DNA of 10,988 nucleotides from Verrucomicrobiales bacterium. GTDB taxonomy: Bacteria > Verrucomicrobiota > Verrucomicrobiia > Verrucomicrobiales > V1-33. The stretch spans positions 1 through 10,988 of the forward strand of contig JAQGPD010000254.1 in NCBI GenBank assembly GCA_028293305.1. The letters are read 5' to 3'. The position numbers and the translations under genes were made by a program. Within the stretch, counting starts at the first letter, position 1; every line of letters starts with the position of its first letter. Under the pieces are notes generated by a model. That model saw nothing but the letters and a program-made list of their open reading frames with translations. It did no database searches and was not told the origin of the DNA. This document shows positions 1-8,100 of this stretch, piece after piece.

Positions 1-1569
1 TTGTCAGGCGGAGGTTATCAGGATCCCGGTCTGTGGATTTCCCTGGATATTTCCGGACGGAATTTCTCGGCGAAGTTCGATTCCCGATCCCCCTACGATT
101 CCCCCTTCCTCGTCGCCAGCGTGGCCGTGGCCGGGAAAGACGCGGAGAAAATCAACGAGGCGCACTACAAGCGCTCCGGCGGGCGCGGCTACACCTCGCG
201 CGGGTCGAAGCTGTCCCTGGTTTCCACGTTCGTGCCGGAGCACCTGCCGTCGGACTGGCGGGGTTACATGGGCTTGGACTCGCTGGCCCTGGGTTTGGAG
301 GAATGGGACCGGCTGGGCGCGGGAGTCAGGGCCGCCCTCAGGCAATGGGTGATCATGGGCGGGATGTTGGATTTCTATCAAAATGGCGGTGCCTTGGAGC
401 CGGTGCTCCGGGAATTGAAAATCGGCGCCGAGCAGCGGGGCGGGCGCGTGCTGGGCCTGGGATGGGTCCGCGTTTTTCCTTGGGATGGCAAGCCGCTGGA
501 GGGGCGGGATGAGGAATTGGAACGGTTTTCGCCGCGCCAGGTGGGGGTGATGGAAACCCTGACTCCGGTCGAACCCAATGCGGAACGCGAAGTCAGGATG
601 GGAGAGAAAAATGCCTTGGCCGCCCCCGCCCGGAGGCATGCCATGGCGGCCGAGGATTTCCGGTCCGTGGGGGTAAAGGGCGGCCGGTCCGTGCTGCCGG
701 ATGCCATGGGGGAGCGGAGTTTCGCCGCCTGGCAGGTGGGGGTCATTCTGGTGTTGTTCGGCATTCTGGTCGGTCCTGTTAACTTGTTTTATTTTGCCGG
801 CGCGGGACGGCGGCATCGGTTGTTTTTCACCACTCCCGTGATCGCGCTGGGAGCCTCCGTGGTTTTGGTGGCGGTCATTTTATGGCAGGACGGCACCGGG
901 GGAACCGGACGCCGCGCGGCCTTGATTGAAATCCGGCCGGACGAAAACAACGCCTATCTGAAACAATATCAAATCAGCCGCACCGGGGTGCTTTTTTCCA
1001 ACACCTTCAGCCTGGAGGATCCCGCCATGGTGACGCCGCTGGTGTTGGACGAGTCCCGCTGGACCCGGCTGAAGCCGCCGAATTCCGGGCAGTCGGAAAA
1101 CCAGCAATACAGCGTGGTGGACGGCCGGGCCTGCGCGGGCGACTGGTTCCAAAGCCGCAGCGAGCAGGGCCAGCGGATCGAATCCATCCGTCCCGGCCGC
1201 GGGCGCCTGGAGCTGAAATCCGGGACCGGAAATCCGGTGATCGTCAGCAGTTATCCGGCGGTTTTGGAAGCAATGTATTATCAGGACACGGCTGGAGCCT
1301 GGTGGATGTCCAACGCCCCCCTGGCCACGGGGGGCAGCGTCCAATTGCAGCCCATGTCCGGCACACCGGACGAGGCCCGGAATTGGTTGGAGGACAATCT
1401 GGAACTCTTTCCCGTGGGCGACCGCGTCACCCTGGCCTCGGAGGACCATCGCGGGAAATTTTATGCGGTGTCCCGGGAGCCCGGCGCGGGCTTTGTCCCC
1501 ACCTTGCCCTCCCTGCGTTGGGAAAGTGATTTCGCCATGATCCATGGCCGCCTGGCCGAAGTTCCCTAG
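1..1569 (+). CDS. Membrane protein with two TM helices, putative ABC exporter accessory subunit (5' end outside window)
   Basis: The reading frame is open at base 1 (TTG, probably an internal Leu codon), so the true start is almost certainly upstream; 522 codons are visible, ending in TAG at 1567-1569. Residues ~79-122 carry an LPSDWRGY...LDSL...ALRQWV..GG pattern. This resembles the glutamine-amidotransferase-like fold found in auxiliary proteins of ABC-2 export systems, where a sentence such as 'LP..W..Y.G.D' precedes 'AL..WV..GG'. Two hydrophobic helices follow at ~243-265 and ~275-295, joined by a short basic loop (GRRHR). The remaining ~225 residues are soluble, probably extracytoplasmic and beta-rich (several short Trp/Tyr strands). 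The next gene, an ABC ATPase, starts 17 bases downstream on the same strand, so the two are likely co-transcribed. I infer an accessory or substrate-handling subunit of that transporter. I cannot name the family with certainty. An alternative is an unrelated membrane protein that merely shares the operon. Confidence 0.85.
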   Translation: MSGGGYQDPGLWISLDISGRNFSAKFDSRSPYDSPFLVASVAVAGKDAEKINEAHYKRSGGRGYTSRGSKLSLVSTFVPEHLPSDWRGYMGLDSLALGLEEWDRLGAGVRAALRQWVIMGGMLDFYQNGGALEPVLRELKIGAEQRGGRVLGLGWVRVFPWDGKPLEGRDEELERFSPRQVGVMETLTPVEPNAEREVRMGEKNALAAPARRHAMAAEDFRSVGVKGGRSVLPDAMGERSFAAWQVGVILVLFGILVGPVNLFYFAGAGRRHRLFFTTPVIALGASVVLVAVILWQDGTGGTGRRAALIEIRPDENNAYLKQYQISRTGVLFSNTFSLEDPAMVTPLVLDESRWTRLKPPNSGQSENQQYSVVDGRACAGDWFQSRSEQGQRIESIRPGRGRLELKSGTGNPVIVSSYPAVLEAMYYQDTAGAWWMSNAPLATGGSVQLQPMSGTPDEARNWLEDNLELFPVGDRVTLASEDHRGKFYAVSREPGAGFVPTLPSLRWESDFAMIHGRLAEVP

Positions 1570-1586
1570 CCTGATATTTTCCTGAC

Positions 1587-2699
1587 ATGACTCCCGCCAT
1601 CGCCGTTCATAATCTGCACCGCTCCTTCGGTCCTCTGAAGGCGGTGAATGGCGTTTCCTTTGAAATCATGCCAGGCAGCGTGGTCGGTTTCGTCGGGGCC
1701 AACGGCGCGGGAAAAACCACCACCATGCGCATCCTCGCCACCCTGGACTACCCCACCATCGGGACGGCCGCGGTGATGGGACACAGCGTGGTGCAATATC
1801 CGGCGGAGGTCCGGCGTGTCCTCGGCTGGGTGCCGGACAGCTTCGGAACGTATGAGAACATGACCGTCCTCGAGTATTTGGATTTTTATGCCAGGGCCTT
1901 GGGTTTCAAGGGAAAGGAACGCGTGCAGCGCATCCGCGACGTGATGGAATTCACGGATCTCGGCCCCCTGCACGACCGCCTCATTAACAAAATGTCAAAA
2001 GGCCAGGGCCAGCGCCTCTGCCTGGGCCGCGCGCTCATCCACGATCCGCAGGTGCTCATCATGGACGAGCCCGCCGCCGGTCTGGACCCCAAGGCGCGGG
2101 TGGAACTGAAGCGCCTCATCCGCATCCTCGCGGAGGAGGGAAAAACCATCCTGATCTCCTCACACATCCTCTCCGAACTCGGCGAGATGTGCGATACTTT
2201 GCTATTCATCGACAAGGGCCAGATCGTTCACCACGGCACCGCCCAGAGCCTGCAACGCACCGACACCGGCATCACCTTGGTCGACGTCCAAGTCGCCGGC
2301 GATCCCGCGAAGCTCCTGCAATGGGCGCTGCTCGCCGCCCATGTGAAAATCCTGGAGGAACGGAAATCCGGCGCGCGGATCAGCATCGACAGCGGGGATC
2401 CTGAAATCATTTCCGGCGTCCTGCGCCGCATGATCCACGAGGGCCTCCCCGTGGTGGAATTCCATCAGGAACAACAAAACCTGGAGGACGCCTTTATCGA
2501 TATGCTGGGCCGCATCGAGTCCGGGGAAGTCAAACCCATCGTCACCAGCACCCGCCCTCCCGCCGGCCTGTCCGTCCTGGAGACGGCGGGTGTTTCCCCC
2601 TACGTGCCCCCGCCCCTGCCACTCGGCACGCAGGCGCCGGAAAGCGCCTCACCGCCGCCTCCACCCACTCCGGTCGACCCCAAACGCTGGGGCGGCTAG
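1587..2699 (+). CDS. ABC-2-type exporter ATP-binding protein
   Basis: 370-residue cytoplasmic ATPase that would power export through a partner ABC-2 permease. Visible motifs in order: Walker A GANGAGKT at residues 37-44; WVPDSFGTYENMTV at 81-94, where the usual Q-loop glutamine is an Asp; signature MSKGQ at 136-140 in place of LSGGQ; Walker B VLIMDE at 156-161; D-loop GLDP at 165-168; switch His at 193. This combination is typical of the CcmA/GldA-like drug and gliding-type exporter ATPases. A regulatory C-terminal region (~220-310) is followed by a proline-rich tail (~325-370, with PPPPPTP) that is longer than usual for the family and probably disordered. The ATG at 1587 puts the conserved N-terminal beta strand (IAVHNLHRSFG) in the usual place; no Shine-Dalgarno is visible in the 17-base gap after the preceding stop codon. 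No permease gene follows, since the next gene is convergent, so the membrane partner is probably upstream of the window. The substrate is unknown. Confidence 0.96.
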   Translation: MTPAIAVHNLHRSFGPLKAVNGVSFEIMPGSVVGFVGANGAGKTTTMRILATLDYPTIGTAAVMGHSVVQYPAEVRRVLGWVPDSFGTYENMTVLEYLDFYARALGFKGKERVQRIRDVMEFTDLGPLHDRLINKMSKGQGQRLCLGRALIHDPQVLIMDEPAAGLDPKARVELKRLIRILAEEGKTILISSHILSELGEMCDTLLFIDKGQIVHHGTAQSLQRTDTGITLVDVQVAGDPAKLLQWALLAAHVKILEERKSGARISIDSGDPEIISGVLRRMIHEGLPVVEFHQEQQNLEDAFIDMLGRIESGEVKPIVTSTRPPAGLSVLETAGVSPYVPPPLPLGTQAPESASPPPPPTPVDPKRWGG

Positions 2700-2742
2700 C
2701 ACCCCGGCCATCCCAAAAGGAAATCACGCACGGCACGGGCTG

Positions 2743-2806
2743 GCGATTAACTAGCTGGTTCACGCGGGAAATGCCGCCGATGCTCCGTAAAACCGAGTTA
2801 ATCCGC
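2743..2806. repeat. Imperfect inverted repeat between convergent genes
   Basis: GGCGATTAACT-type arm at 2743-2752 pairs with AGTTAATCCGC at 2796-2806: about 10 bp with one bulged C and a 43-base loop. It sits between the converging ABC ATPase gene and the secretin-like gene. There is no U-tract, so it is not a classical intrinsic terminator. It may be a bidirectional terminator structure or simply chance in an AT-richer stretch. Confidence 0.25.
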
Positions 2807-2827
2807 TATTCAATTGTGCCGCTATTC
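2803..2827. repeat. 9-bp direct repeat CCGCTATTC x2, 16-bp period
   Basis: CCGCTATTC occurs at 2803-2811 and again exactly at 2819-2827, separated by AATTGTG. It lies 10 bases beyond the stop codon of the minus-strand secretin-like gene, in the convergent gap. Function unknown; the 16-bp period could reflect a repeated binding site or a replication-slippage scar. Confidence 0.4.
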
Positions 2828-2837
2828 CGCCAAGCCT

Positions 2838-3962
2838 CTATTCAGGTTCCGTCACGGTGACGAAGAGAAGCCAAGTGCGGTCCTCTGTGTTTCCGCCGGG
2901 GACGCCGGTGTTGACGGGCGGGCTGAAGGTGCTGATCAGCATGGGTTTGCCGATGATGCCGGCGGCCTGGGTGGCGGCTTTTTGGGTTTGCCAGGCGGGT
3001 TGGTGAATGTCGTGATGCAGTCCCAGTTTGAGGATGCCGAGGCGGCGGGAGGTTTCAGCGGCGAGGTTCAAATCCACCACCGTGGGCGGGTCGTCGAAGA
3101 AGGAGAGTTCCACTTCGAACTTGTCGCCGGTTTGGTGCCGGAGAAAGTCCCCCGGGGTGGGCAGGGGTCGGACGTCCGGGGCAGCGGTGGCGGGTGCGGA
3201 CGAGATGTTAGCGTTGCCTGGACTGCCGGGGGGCGGGGAGGTGGGAGCTGCCGCGGGGGCGGGCAGACTCAGGGTCTGCGGCACGAGTCCAGGGCGGAAA
3301 CTGGAGGCATAGGGAATTTCGACGATGCTTTGTGTTTGGGATTTCTGGCCGGCGCGGACGATGGTTAGGGAGTGCCGCTCCAGTTTCACGCCGCTGCCGG
3401 GTTTGGTTAGTTCGGAGTCCAGCCAGGTGTGGAGTTCGGCTTCTTTTGGGTGGGCGATGAGGGCTTTCCGGGCGGCCAGCGGTGGGAGGGAAAAGACTTC
3501 GACCCGCACCTGGCCTTGGTGGGGTTTTCCAACGCCGAACCTCTGATTCAAAACGGCATCCGCATTGTCCAATTGCTCGGAGGTGTTGGTCATGGTGACT
3601 TCCCACCTTCCGGGACCTTTGATAACCTTGGCTCCGGGAGCCGTGAATTCGATGCCTAGTTGCTCAAAAACCGTCATCCAATTTGGCGGCGGAACAGAAG
3701 CGGAGGGGTCGGTGGGACTGGAACCTTTGCTCAAAAAATCCTGAGGGATTTCGAAGACGCGGGTCTGCAGTGGCGGTCCCTCCGGGAGCGGGAAGCCCGG
3801 GGCCGGGGCTGCCGCTGGAGTTGGCGCCGGCATTGGAGTTGGAGTTGGCGCTGGAGTTGTTTCCGGGGCCGGAACTGGGGACGGTGGGGTCTGGGCGTGG
3901 CCAGGGAGGGCAGTCGCAGCCAACAGGGCGATGCCGGTGGTGAGGAAAAGGGGGATTTTCAT
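2838..3962 (-). CDS. Secreted secretin-like protein with Pro-rich linker and N-terminal ring-type domain
   Basis: 374 residues, exported. Signal peptide 1-23 (MKIPLFLTTGIALLAATALP, then GHA with predicted cleavage before Gln24). Residues ~25-62 are a Pro/Ala/Thr linker. Residues ~67-140 contain FEIPQDFLSKG and then LGIEF...GRWEVTMTNTSEQLDNADAVLNQ in outline; this resembles the small ring-forming N domain of verrucomicrobial secretins (their 'VPPDFLS' motif and 'AGIPFPEGAS...LIVRNT...L..V' segment). Residues ~151-374 resemble the secretin domain: VRVEVFSLP, then AELHTWL...GVKLER...RAGQKS...VEIPY, a second Pro-rich linker at ~235-270, VVDLNLAAE at 295-303, QPAWQTQK at 321-328, and finally RTWLLFVTVTEP. 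The usual GGL turn is absent (GKPMLISTFSPPV at 338-350). The gene starts 15 bases after the stop of its paralogue on the same strand, so it is the second gene of a two-gene operon. No Shine-Dalgarno is visible. The family assignment rests on motif order recalled from secretins, not on a search. Whether it forms a channel is unclear. Confidence 0.88.
   Translation of the reverse strand: MKIPLFLTTGIALLAATALPGHAQTPPSPVPAPETTPAPTPTPMPAPTPAAAPAPGFPLPEGPPLQTRVFEIPQDFLSKGSSPTDPSASVPPPNWMTVFEQLGIEFTAPGAKVIKGPGRWEVTMTNTSEQLDNADAVLNQRFGVGKPHQGQVRVEVFSLPPLAARKALIAHPKEAELHTWLDSELTKPGSGVKLERHSLTIVRAGQKSQTQSIVEIPYASSFRPGLVPQTLSLPAPAAAPTSPPPGSPGNANISSAPATAAPDVRPLPTPGDFLRHQTGDKFEVELSFFDDPPTVVDLNLAAETSRRLGILKLGLHHDIHQPAWQTQKAATQAAGIIGKPMLISTFSPPVNTGVPGGNTEDRTWLLFVTVTEPE
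3779..3890 (-). repeat. Low-complexity Pro/Ala/Thr-coding tract
   Basis: On the plus strand this reads as imperfect repeats of GGAGTTGG/GGCGCTGGAGTTG. On the minus strand it encodes the alternating PAPTPTPMPAPTP-like linker just after the signal peptide of the secretin-like protein. It is probably a flexible cell-wall/periplasm-spanning spacer, and a likely site of length variation between strains. Confidence 0.6.
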
Positions 3963-3977
3963 GCGGCTGGGCGGATG

Positions 3978-4817
3978 TTAGCGAGGATCGGTCACGGTGA
4001 TGAAAAGGAGGCGGTTGACGGGTTCCATGGGGCAGCCGGGTGTTGCGGGATCGACTGGCGGATTGAGGGTCCCGGCGAGGGTTGGCTTGCCTGTTTGAGT
4101 GATGATCTGGGCGGAAAGTTTGCTGGTTTCGAAGAGGGGTTGCCGGACCGCGCCGGCGGGATCGTGGCTTTCCAACCCGAGCAGGCCGACAAATTCCGGG
4201 GCCAGATTGAGATCCGCCACTTTTCCATCCTCGCTGAAGGTCAGTTCGATTTCTGTCGTCCAACCGGTTTTCACGAACGTGATGTTAGTGGGTAGGGGCG
4301 GGACGCTGGGCCAAGGCAGTGTGGGTCCAGCGGGGGTGGCAGACTGCGCGGGGGGATTTTGATTTTCTGGATTTTGGGGAGGAGCGGGTGCGGTGAGGGT
4401 GAAGGATTGAGGGATTTGCGGCAGGGAGAATCCCGTGGCGGTTGGATATTCGTCAATTTCCTCCAGCTTCGATTTCTGTCCGCCGCGCACGCGCAGCACC
4501 ATCAGGCGCTCCAGTTTTACGGTGGAGTTTTCTTTTTCGAGTTCAGCACCCAGCCAATCGTAGAGGTCGGAATGTTTGGGAAATTTCCGGGTGGCGGTGC
4601 GGGATGTTTCCTGCGGGAGGCTGAAGACTTCCAGCCGCACCAAGCCTTCAATCGGGAGGATGGTTGCCTCGTTCCCTAACGCGTCCACCTCCGTGGGTTG
4701 GGGGGTTGTGTTGGCGGCGGGTGCGGCGTGGGGAGCAGGCTGTTGGGCAAAGGCGGGCAGTGCGGTGGTGAGGCACGCTGCCAGGAGTAACGGTTGGAAT
4801 AGTCTTTTGGCAGTCAT
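3978..4817 (-). CDS. Secreted secretin-like protein, short paralogue lacking the N-terminal domain
   Basis: 279 residues. The frame stays open upstream to 5117, but the ATG at 4817 gives a clean signal peptide (MTAKRLFQPLLLAACLTTAL, then PAFA with cleavage before Gln25), so that start is chosen. The extension would be a Pro/Arg-rich sequence that runs through an intergenic palindrome. LAAC at 12-15 also fits a lipobox, though the hydrophobic stretch before Cys15 is short; signal peptidase I seems more likely. The mature protein matches the C-terminal two thirds of the downstream neighbour: VRLEVFSLP at ~60-68, DLYDWLGAELEK...VKLER at ~84-104, RGGQKSKLEEIDEYPTATGF at ~111-130, PQIPQSFTL, a Pro-rich linker at ~143-178, VADLNLAPEFVGLLG at ~200-214, RQPLFETSKL at ~225-234 and NRLLFITVTDPR at the end. 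This order parallels the secretin domain (SGQKA..EI.R...YPTEF, DLNLAPEV..F.G, QPIF.TRKV, dGQTVVLGGL, LLIFVT). GKPTLAGTLNPP replaces the GGL turn. It lacks the N-ring domain of its paralogue. First gene of the operon. Function inferred only; it could be a pilotin-like or decoy partner rather than a pore. Confidence 0.87.
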   Translation of the reverse strand: MTAKRLFQPLLLAACLTTALPAFAQQPAPHAAPAANTTPQPTEVDALGNEATILPIEGLVRLEVFSLPQETSRTATRKFPKHSDLYDWLGAELEKENSTVKLERLMVLRVRGGQKSKLEEIDEYPTATGFSLPQIPQSFTLTAPAPPQNPENQNPPAQSATPAGPTLPWPSVPPLPTNITFVKTGWTTEIELTFSEDGKVADLNLAPEFVGLLGLESHDPAGAVRQPLFETSKLSAQIITQTGKPTLAGTLNPPVDPATPGCPMEPVNRLLFITVTDPR

Positions 4818-4881
4818 GGGAAAGCGATTCGACAAAGGGAAATGGGGTGCGCGCGGACGGCGCGGCGCGGAGAAGGAAACG

Positions 4882-4910
4882 GTTACAATTATTTTCGGAA
4901 CTCCTATCAA
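4882..4910 (-). promoter_or_regulatory. Candidate sigma-70-type promoter for the secretin-like operon
   Basis: On the minus strand TTGATA (4910-4905; 5/6 match to TTGACA) and TGTAAC (4887-4882; 4/6 match to TATAAT) are separated by exactly 17 bases in the only AT-rich patch of this intergenic region. Transcription would start near 4875, giving a leader of about 57 bases before the ATG at 4817. This is consensus matching by eye, and Verrucomicrobia promoters are poorly characterised. Confidence 0.3.
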
Positions 4911-5008
4911 GATTAATGCTTTGGGTTGGTTTTGGCCAATGTTTTGTGCGGCTTTGGAAATCACACCGTCGCGCAAAGCTGTTGCGGACCTTGGCCGGAT
5001 GCGGCGCA

Positions 5009-5061
5009 CGGAGGGTCGACATTTTGTCGACCACGATGGCGGACAGAATGTCCGCCCTCCG
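5009..5061. repeat. Palindromic intergenic element: two 8-bp hairpins closed by an outer stem (three-way junction)
   Basis: Hairpin 1 is GGTCGACA-TTT-TGTCGACC (5014-5032); hairpin 2 is GGCGGACA-GAA-TGTCCGCC (5038-5056). Both are perfect 8-bp stems with 3-base loops, 19 bases long, sharing the GACA/TGTC core and separated by ACGAT. Directly flanking them, CGGAG (5009-5013) pairs with CTCCG (5057-5061), so the whole element folds as an outer stem carrying two arms. A further CGCA/TGCG pairing (5005-5008 with 5066-5069) could extend the outer stem past a bulge. It lies 40 bases beyond the stop codon of the giant CotH-domain gene and upstream of the next promoter candidate. There is no T-run, so it is not a classical terminator. 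It resembles REP/BIME-type dispersed elements; copy number cannot be judged from this window, where I see only one complete copy. Confidence 0.7.
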
Positions 5062-5100
5062 ATGGTGCGGTGGTTTCGGGACTGACGGTCGAACAGCGAT

Positions 5101-8100
5101 TCAGTTATCGCTAACAACGGCGCGGTAGTAGCGGGCGGTTCCGGCGGGCGGGGCGGGCAGGGTCAGGGTGGCGGCGGAGGCGGGGGTCAGGGGGGAGGCG
5201 TCCTGCCAGGATTGCAGATCGGGCGAGCCCTGGAGTTGATAGGACCATCCGGGGGTGGTGGAGAGTTCGATTTCCGGGGCGGGTTGGTTCAGGCTCAGGC
5301 GGAGGAACTCGGTCATGACGTTGGGGCCGGCGGGGCTGGCGGCGGTCAGCGATTTCCAGGCGGGTGCGCCGTCGGGATAGCGGCCCTCGCTCCGGTCCTC
5401 CGCCTGGGGGCCGAAGACCACGCGGTCCGCCTCCACGCCGTCCGGCGATTGGAGCACCAGGGTTTCGCCCCCGGCGCTGAGCTTGAAGGTGACATGCAGA
5501 CCACTGCCGGCGGCGGGTGTGGCGACGTTTTGCTGCGATTCGCCATCCGCCCAGACGAGCAGCTTACCGTTGGCGGGGATGGACCAGCCGGAGGGGATCA
5601 CAAAAGCGGTGGCGGCAGTTGCGGGGTCATCCGTGAGCCGCCAGCCTGACATGTCCACGGCGAGGGGCAGGGGATTGTGGAGTTCCAGCCAGTCCTCGAA
5701 TTTCCCGTCCGCGGGATCTGTCAGGGAACTTTTGTTGTCCGCCATGAGTTCATTGATTTTCAGCGCGGGCCAGCCGGTGGTGCTGGGATTGGTGACGGTC
5801 AGTGTGGAGGAGGCCCCGGCGATGGGAGCACCGTTTTTATCAATGCCGCGGATGGTCAGGGTATTGACGCCGGGGGAAAGCGGCAGATTGAGCGTCCATG
5901 CGGTGTTGCTGGTCCAGACCGGAGTGCGGGGGATGCCGTTGACTTCTATGTATAGAATTCCGATGCCGCCCGTGCCGGTGAGCTTCAGGACTCCGTTGGC
6001 ATCGATGGCCCCGGCATTGGCCGCGAAGGCGCTGACCGGCATCTGGGTCCTAACGTAGGCGGCGCGGTTGGTGATATAGCTTAAAATTCCGCTGTAGTCC
6101 TCCCCGCTGACCGCGCCGTAATGTTGGGTCCAGCGCTGCATGTAGGTGGCATTGAACACCCCGGCAACGAGGTCGTTCAGCTGCCAATAATAACGTCGGC
6201 GGCGGTCCGCCGTCGCGGTCACGACCTTGGCGATGTTTCCTCCGCCGATCAGAGAGGCGCTGGTGGATAATTGCCAGGCGCTGTCCCAGTCCCAGGGCAG
6301 GTAGAGCGCGCGGCCGTTGTTGGGTTGGAAATAAACGCGGAAATTATGCACCGCGCCGCCGGTGAAGGCGGCATCGGCGACCCCGGTCAGGGATTGGAAT
6401 GCGAGGGTGCGCAGCCAGGCGTCGTTATCCAGGCGGACGTTGGCCTCCGCGTCGAATGCGAGGCCGGTTTTGGCGAACATCCGGGACATTCCCACCGCGG
6501 CGCTGTAGTCGTCCTGGTCGCGGTCCTTGCTTTGCAGCATGGTCCAGCGGTAGGCCTCCTGGTTGGTTCCGAAATCCGCCAGCTCCACATTGTTATAACC
6601 CGTGCCGCTGCCTTCGTTGCCGGGCAGCTTAACAGATTCCGGATTTCCATCCACGGTCTGCAGATTCCAGCGGTGCACCTCCATTTCGAACATCGTGCCA
6701 TCGGCGCCGTCCGGATATTGCGTGTCCAGATACTCATTTTCAAAAGCGGTCAGGCGTAATTGAGCGGTAGCCGAATAACTGGATATGGGATGGATGAATT
6801 GTGTCAGGTCATCATACATGTTCGGGATGCCGCCTGCGCGTCCCGCCATGTATTTGAGAATGAGTTCGCCCTGTCCCAGCGTGGTGTGCTGGCTGCGGTC
6901 GATGGCCACTTTATCATGGATTCCCCGGAACAAATGGTCGTTGTTGAAGCGGAGGGTGAAGCCGACGCGTGCGACATTGCGTCCGACAAAACTGCCCTTC
7001 AGCCGCACGCCGGCGTCGTAATAAACCTCGCTCTCATCCGCGATGACGGTGCAGCCGAGGTATTCGTTGCTCAGCGTGTTGACGGCGGTGTGGAGGAACG
7101 TGGCGTCGGCGGGTTTCATCACAATACGCACCTTGGGCAGCGCCCCGGCGGCCTGGGAATCCTGGATCGGATAGAGCGCGCGCGACGCGGGTCCGGCGGC
7201 GGGGAAAAATCCTGTCAGGCCGGGCGCGTCCTGGCCTTCGACATAAAACTGCACCGTTCCGGAATTCTGGCCCGGGATGCTGGCGGTGAACCGGGATCCC
7301 CCCGCTGCGGTCATGGGCACCGTTTGCCAGGCTCCTCCCTGGACGGAATATTTCACCTGCATGGAGGACACGCCCTGGGGGTCCTCCGCCTCCACGGAAA
7401 CGACCACTGGCTGCCCGGCTGCAGGGATGGGCGGTGTGTGCCGGAGGTTTTTGAAAGTGGGGGCGGTATTGGCCAGGGCGCGTGAATTGACGGCTCCGGG
7501 GGTGCCGCCGGTGGACACCACATTCAACAGATTCGTCCTCGGGAGGCGGTTGAAATAGAGTCGGGTGTTCAGCCTTCCGCCGCCGCTCAGCCATCGGGCG
7601 CGGAGGCTGATTTCGTATTCCCGGCCGGTTGTCAGGGTTCTGTTATTGAGGAACGTGCTTTCGATCTGATTTCCCTGGTATTCGCCCGGTCCGGTGGCGA
7701 TCACGTGAAGGACATTATTGCCCGGCGCTCCGGGTTCCGCCTCCACTTTGGAAAGCCGGTGGGTTCCGAGAAAACGCCAGTGCGCCGCGCCGTCGTTGAA
7801 GCCGCCGTTTTGAATCAGGTTCTCGCTGGTGACCGTGTCCGTGAGCCTGACATCATCCACGAGGCACTCCCCGGGGCCGTCCACCAGCAGGAGATTCAGC
7901 TCATGCCACAGCGTGGGCTCGCCGGTCTGGGAAGCGTTATTGGGGCCGCGCCAGGTGAAGGTTTGCCAGCCGGATTTCGCGGATTCGTCACTGGCCGCCC
8001 AGGATTCCGGGATATTGTTATCCGCCGCCGCGTCGCGCAGCTCCAAACTGGAGCCGCCGGCGTTGGCATTGGCGGGCCAGCGTCCCTCCGATGTGAATTC

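Noticed and set aside
4..816. Minus-strand frame of 270 codons opposite the first gene
   Set aside because: His/Pro/Gln-rich shadow of the plus-strand membrane protein, which has real transmembrane helices and a conserved-looking domain.
3779..3890. CRISPR-like or minisatellite array
   Set aside because: Repeats are imperfect, have no unique spacers and are explained by the Pro/Ala/Thr linker they encode.
5009..5061. Intrinsic terminator for the giant gene
   Set aside because: The hairpins are well formed, but no T-rich tract follows on either strand; a palindromic repeat is the safer label.
4818..5117. 100-codon N-terminal extension of the short secretin-like protein
   Set aside because: The frame is open, but the sequence is Arg/Pro-rich, passes through the palindromic element and precedes an internal Met that starts a textbook signal peptide.
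6760..7485. Plus-strand frame of 241 codons within the CotH region
   Set aside because: Antisense to the CotH kinase domain, whose motifs are unmistakable on the minus strand; a GC-rich shadow frame.
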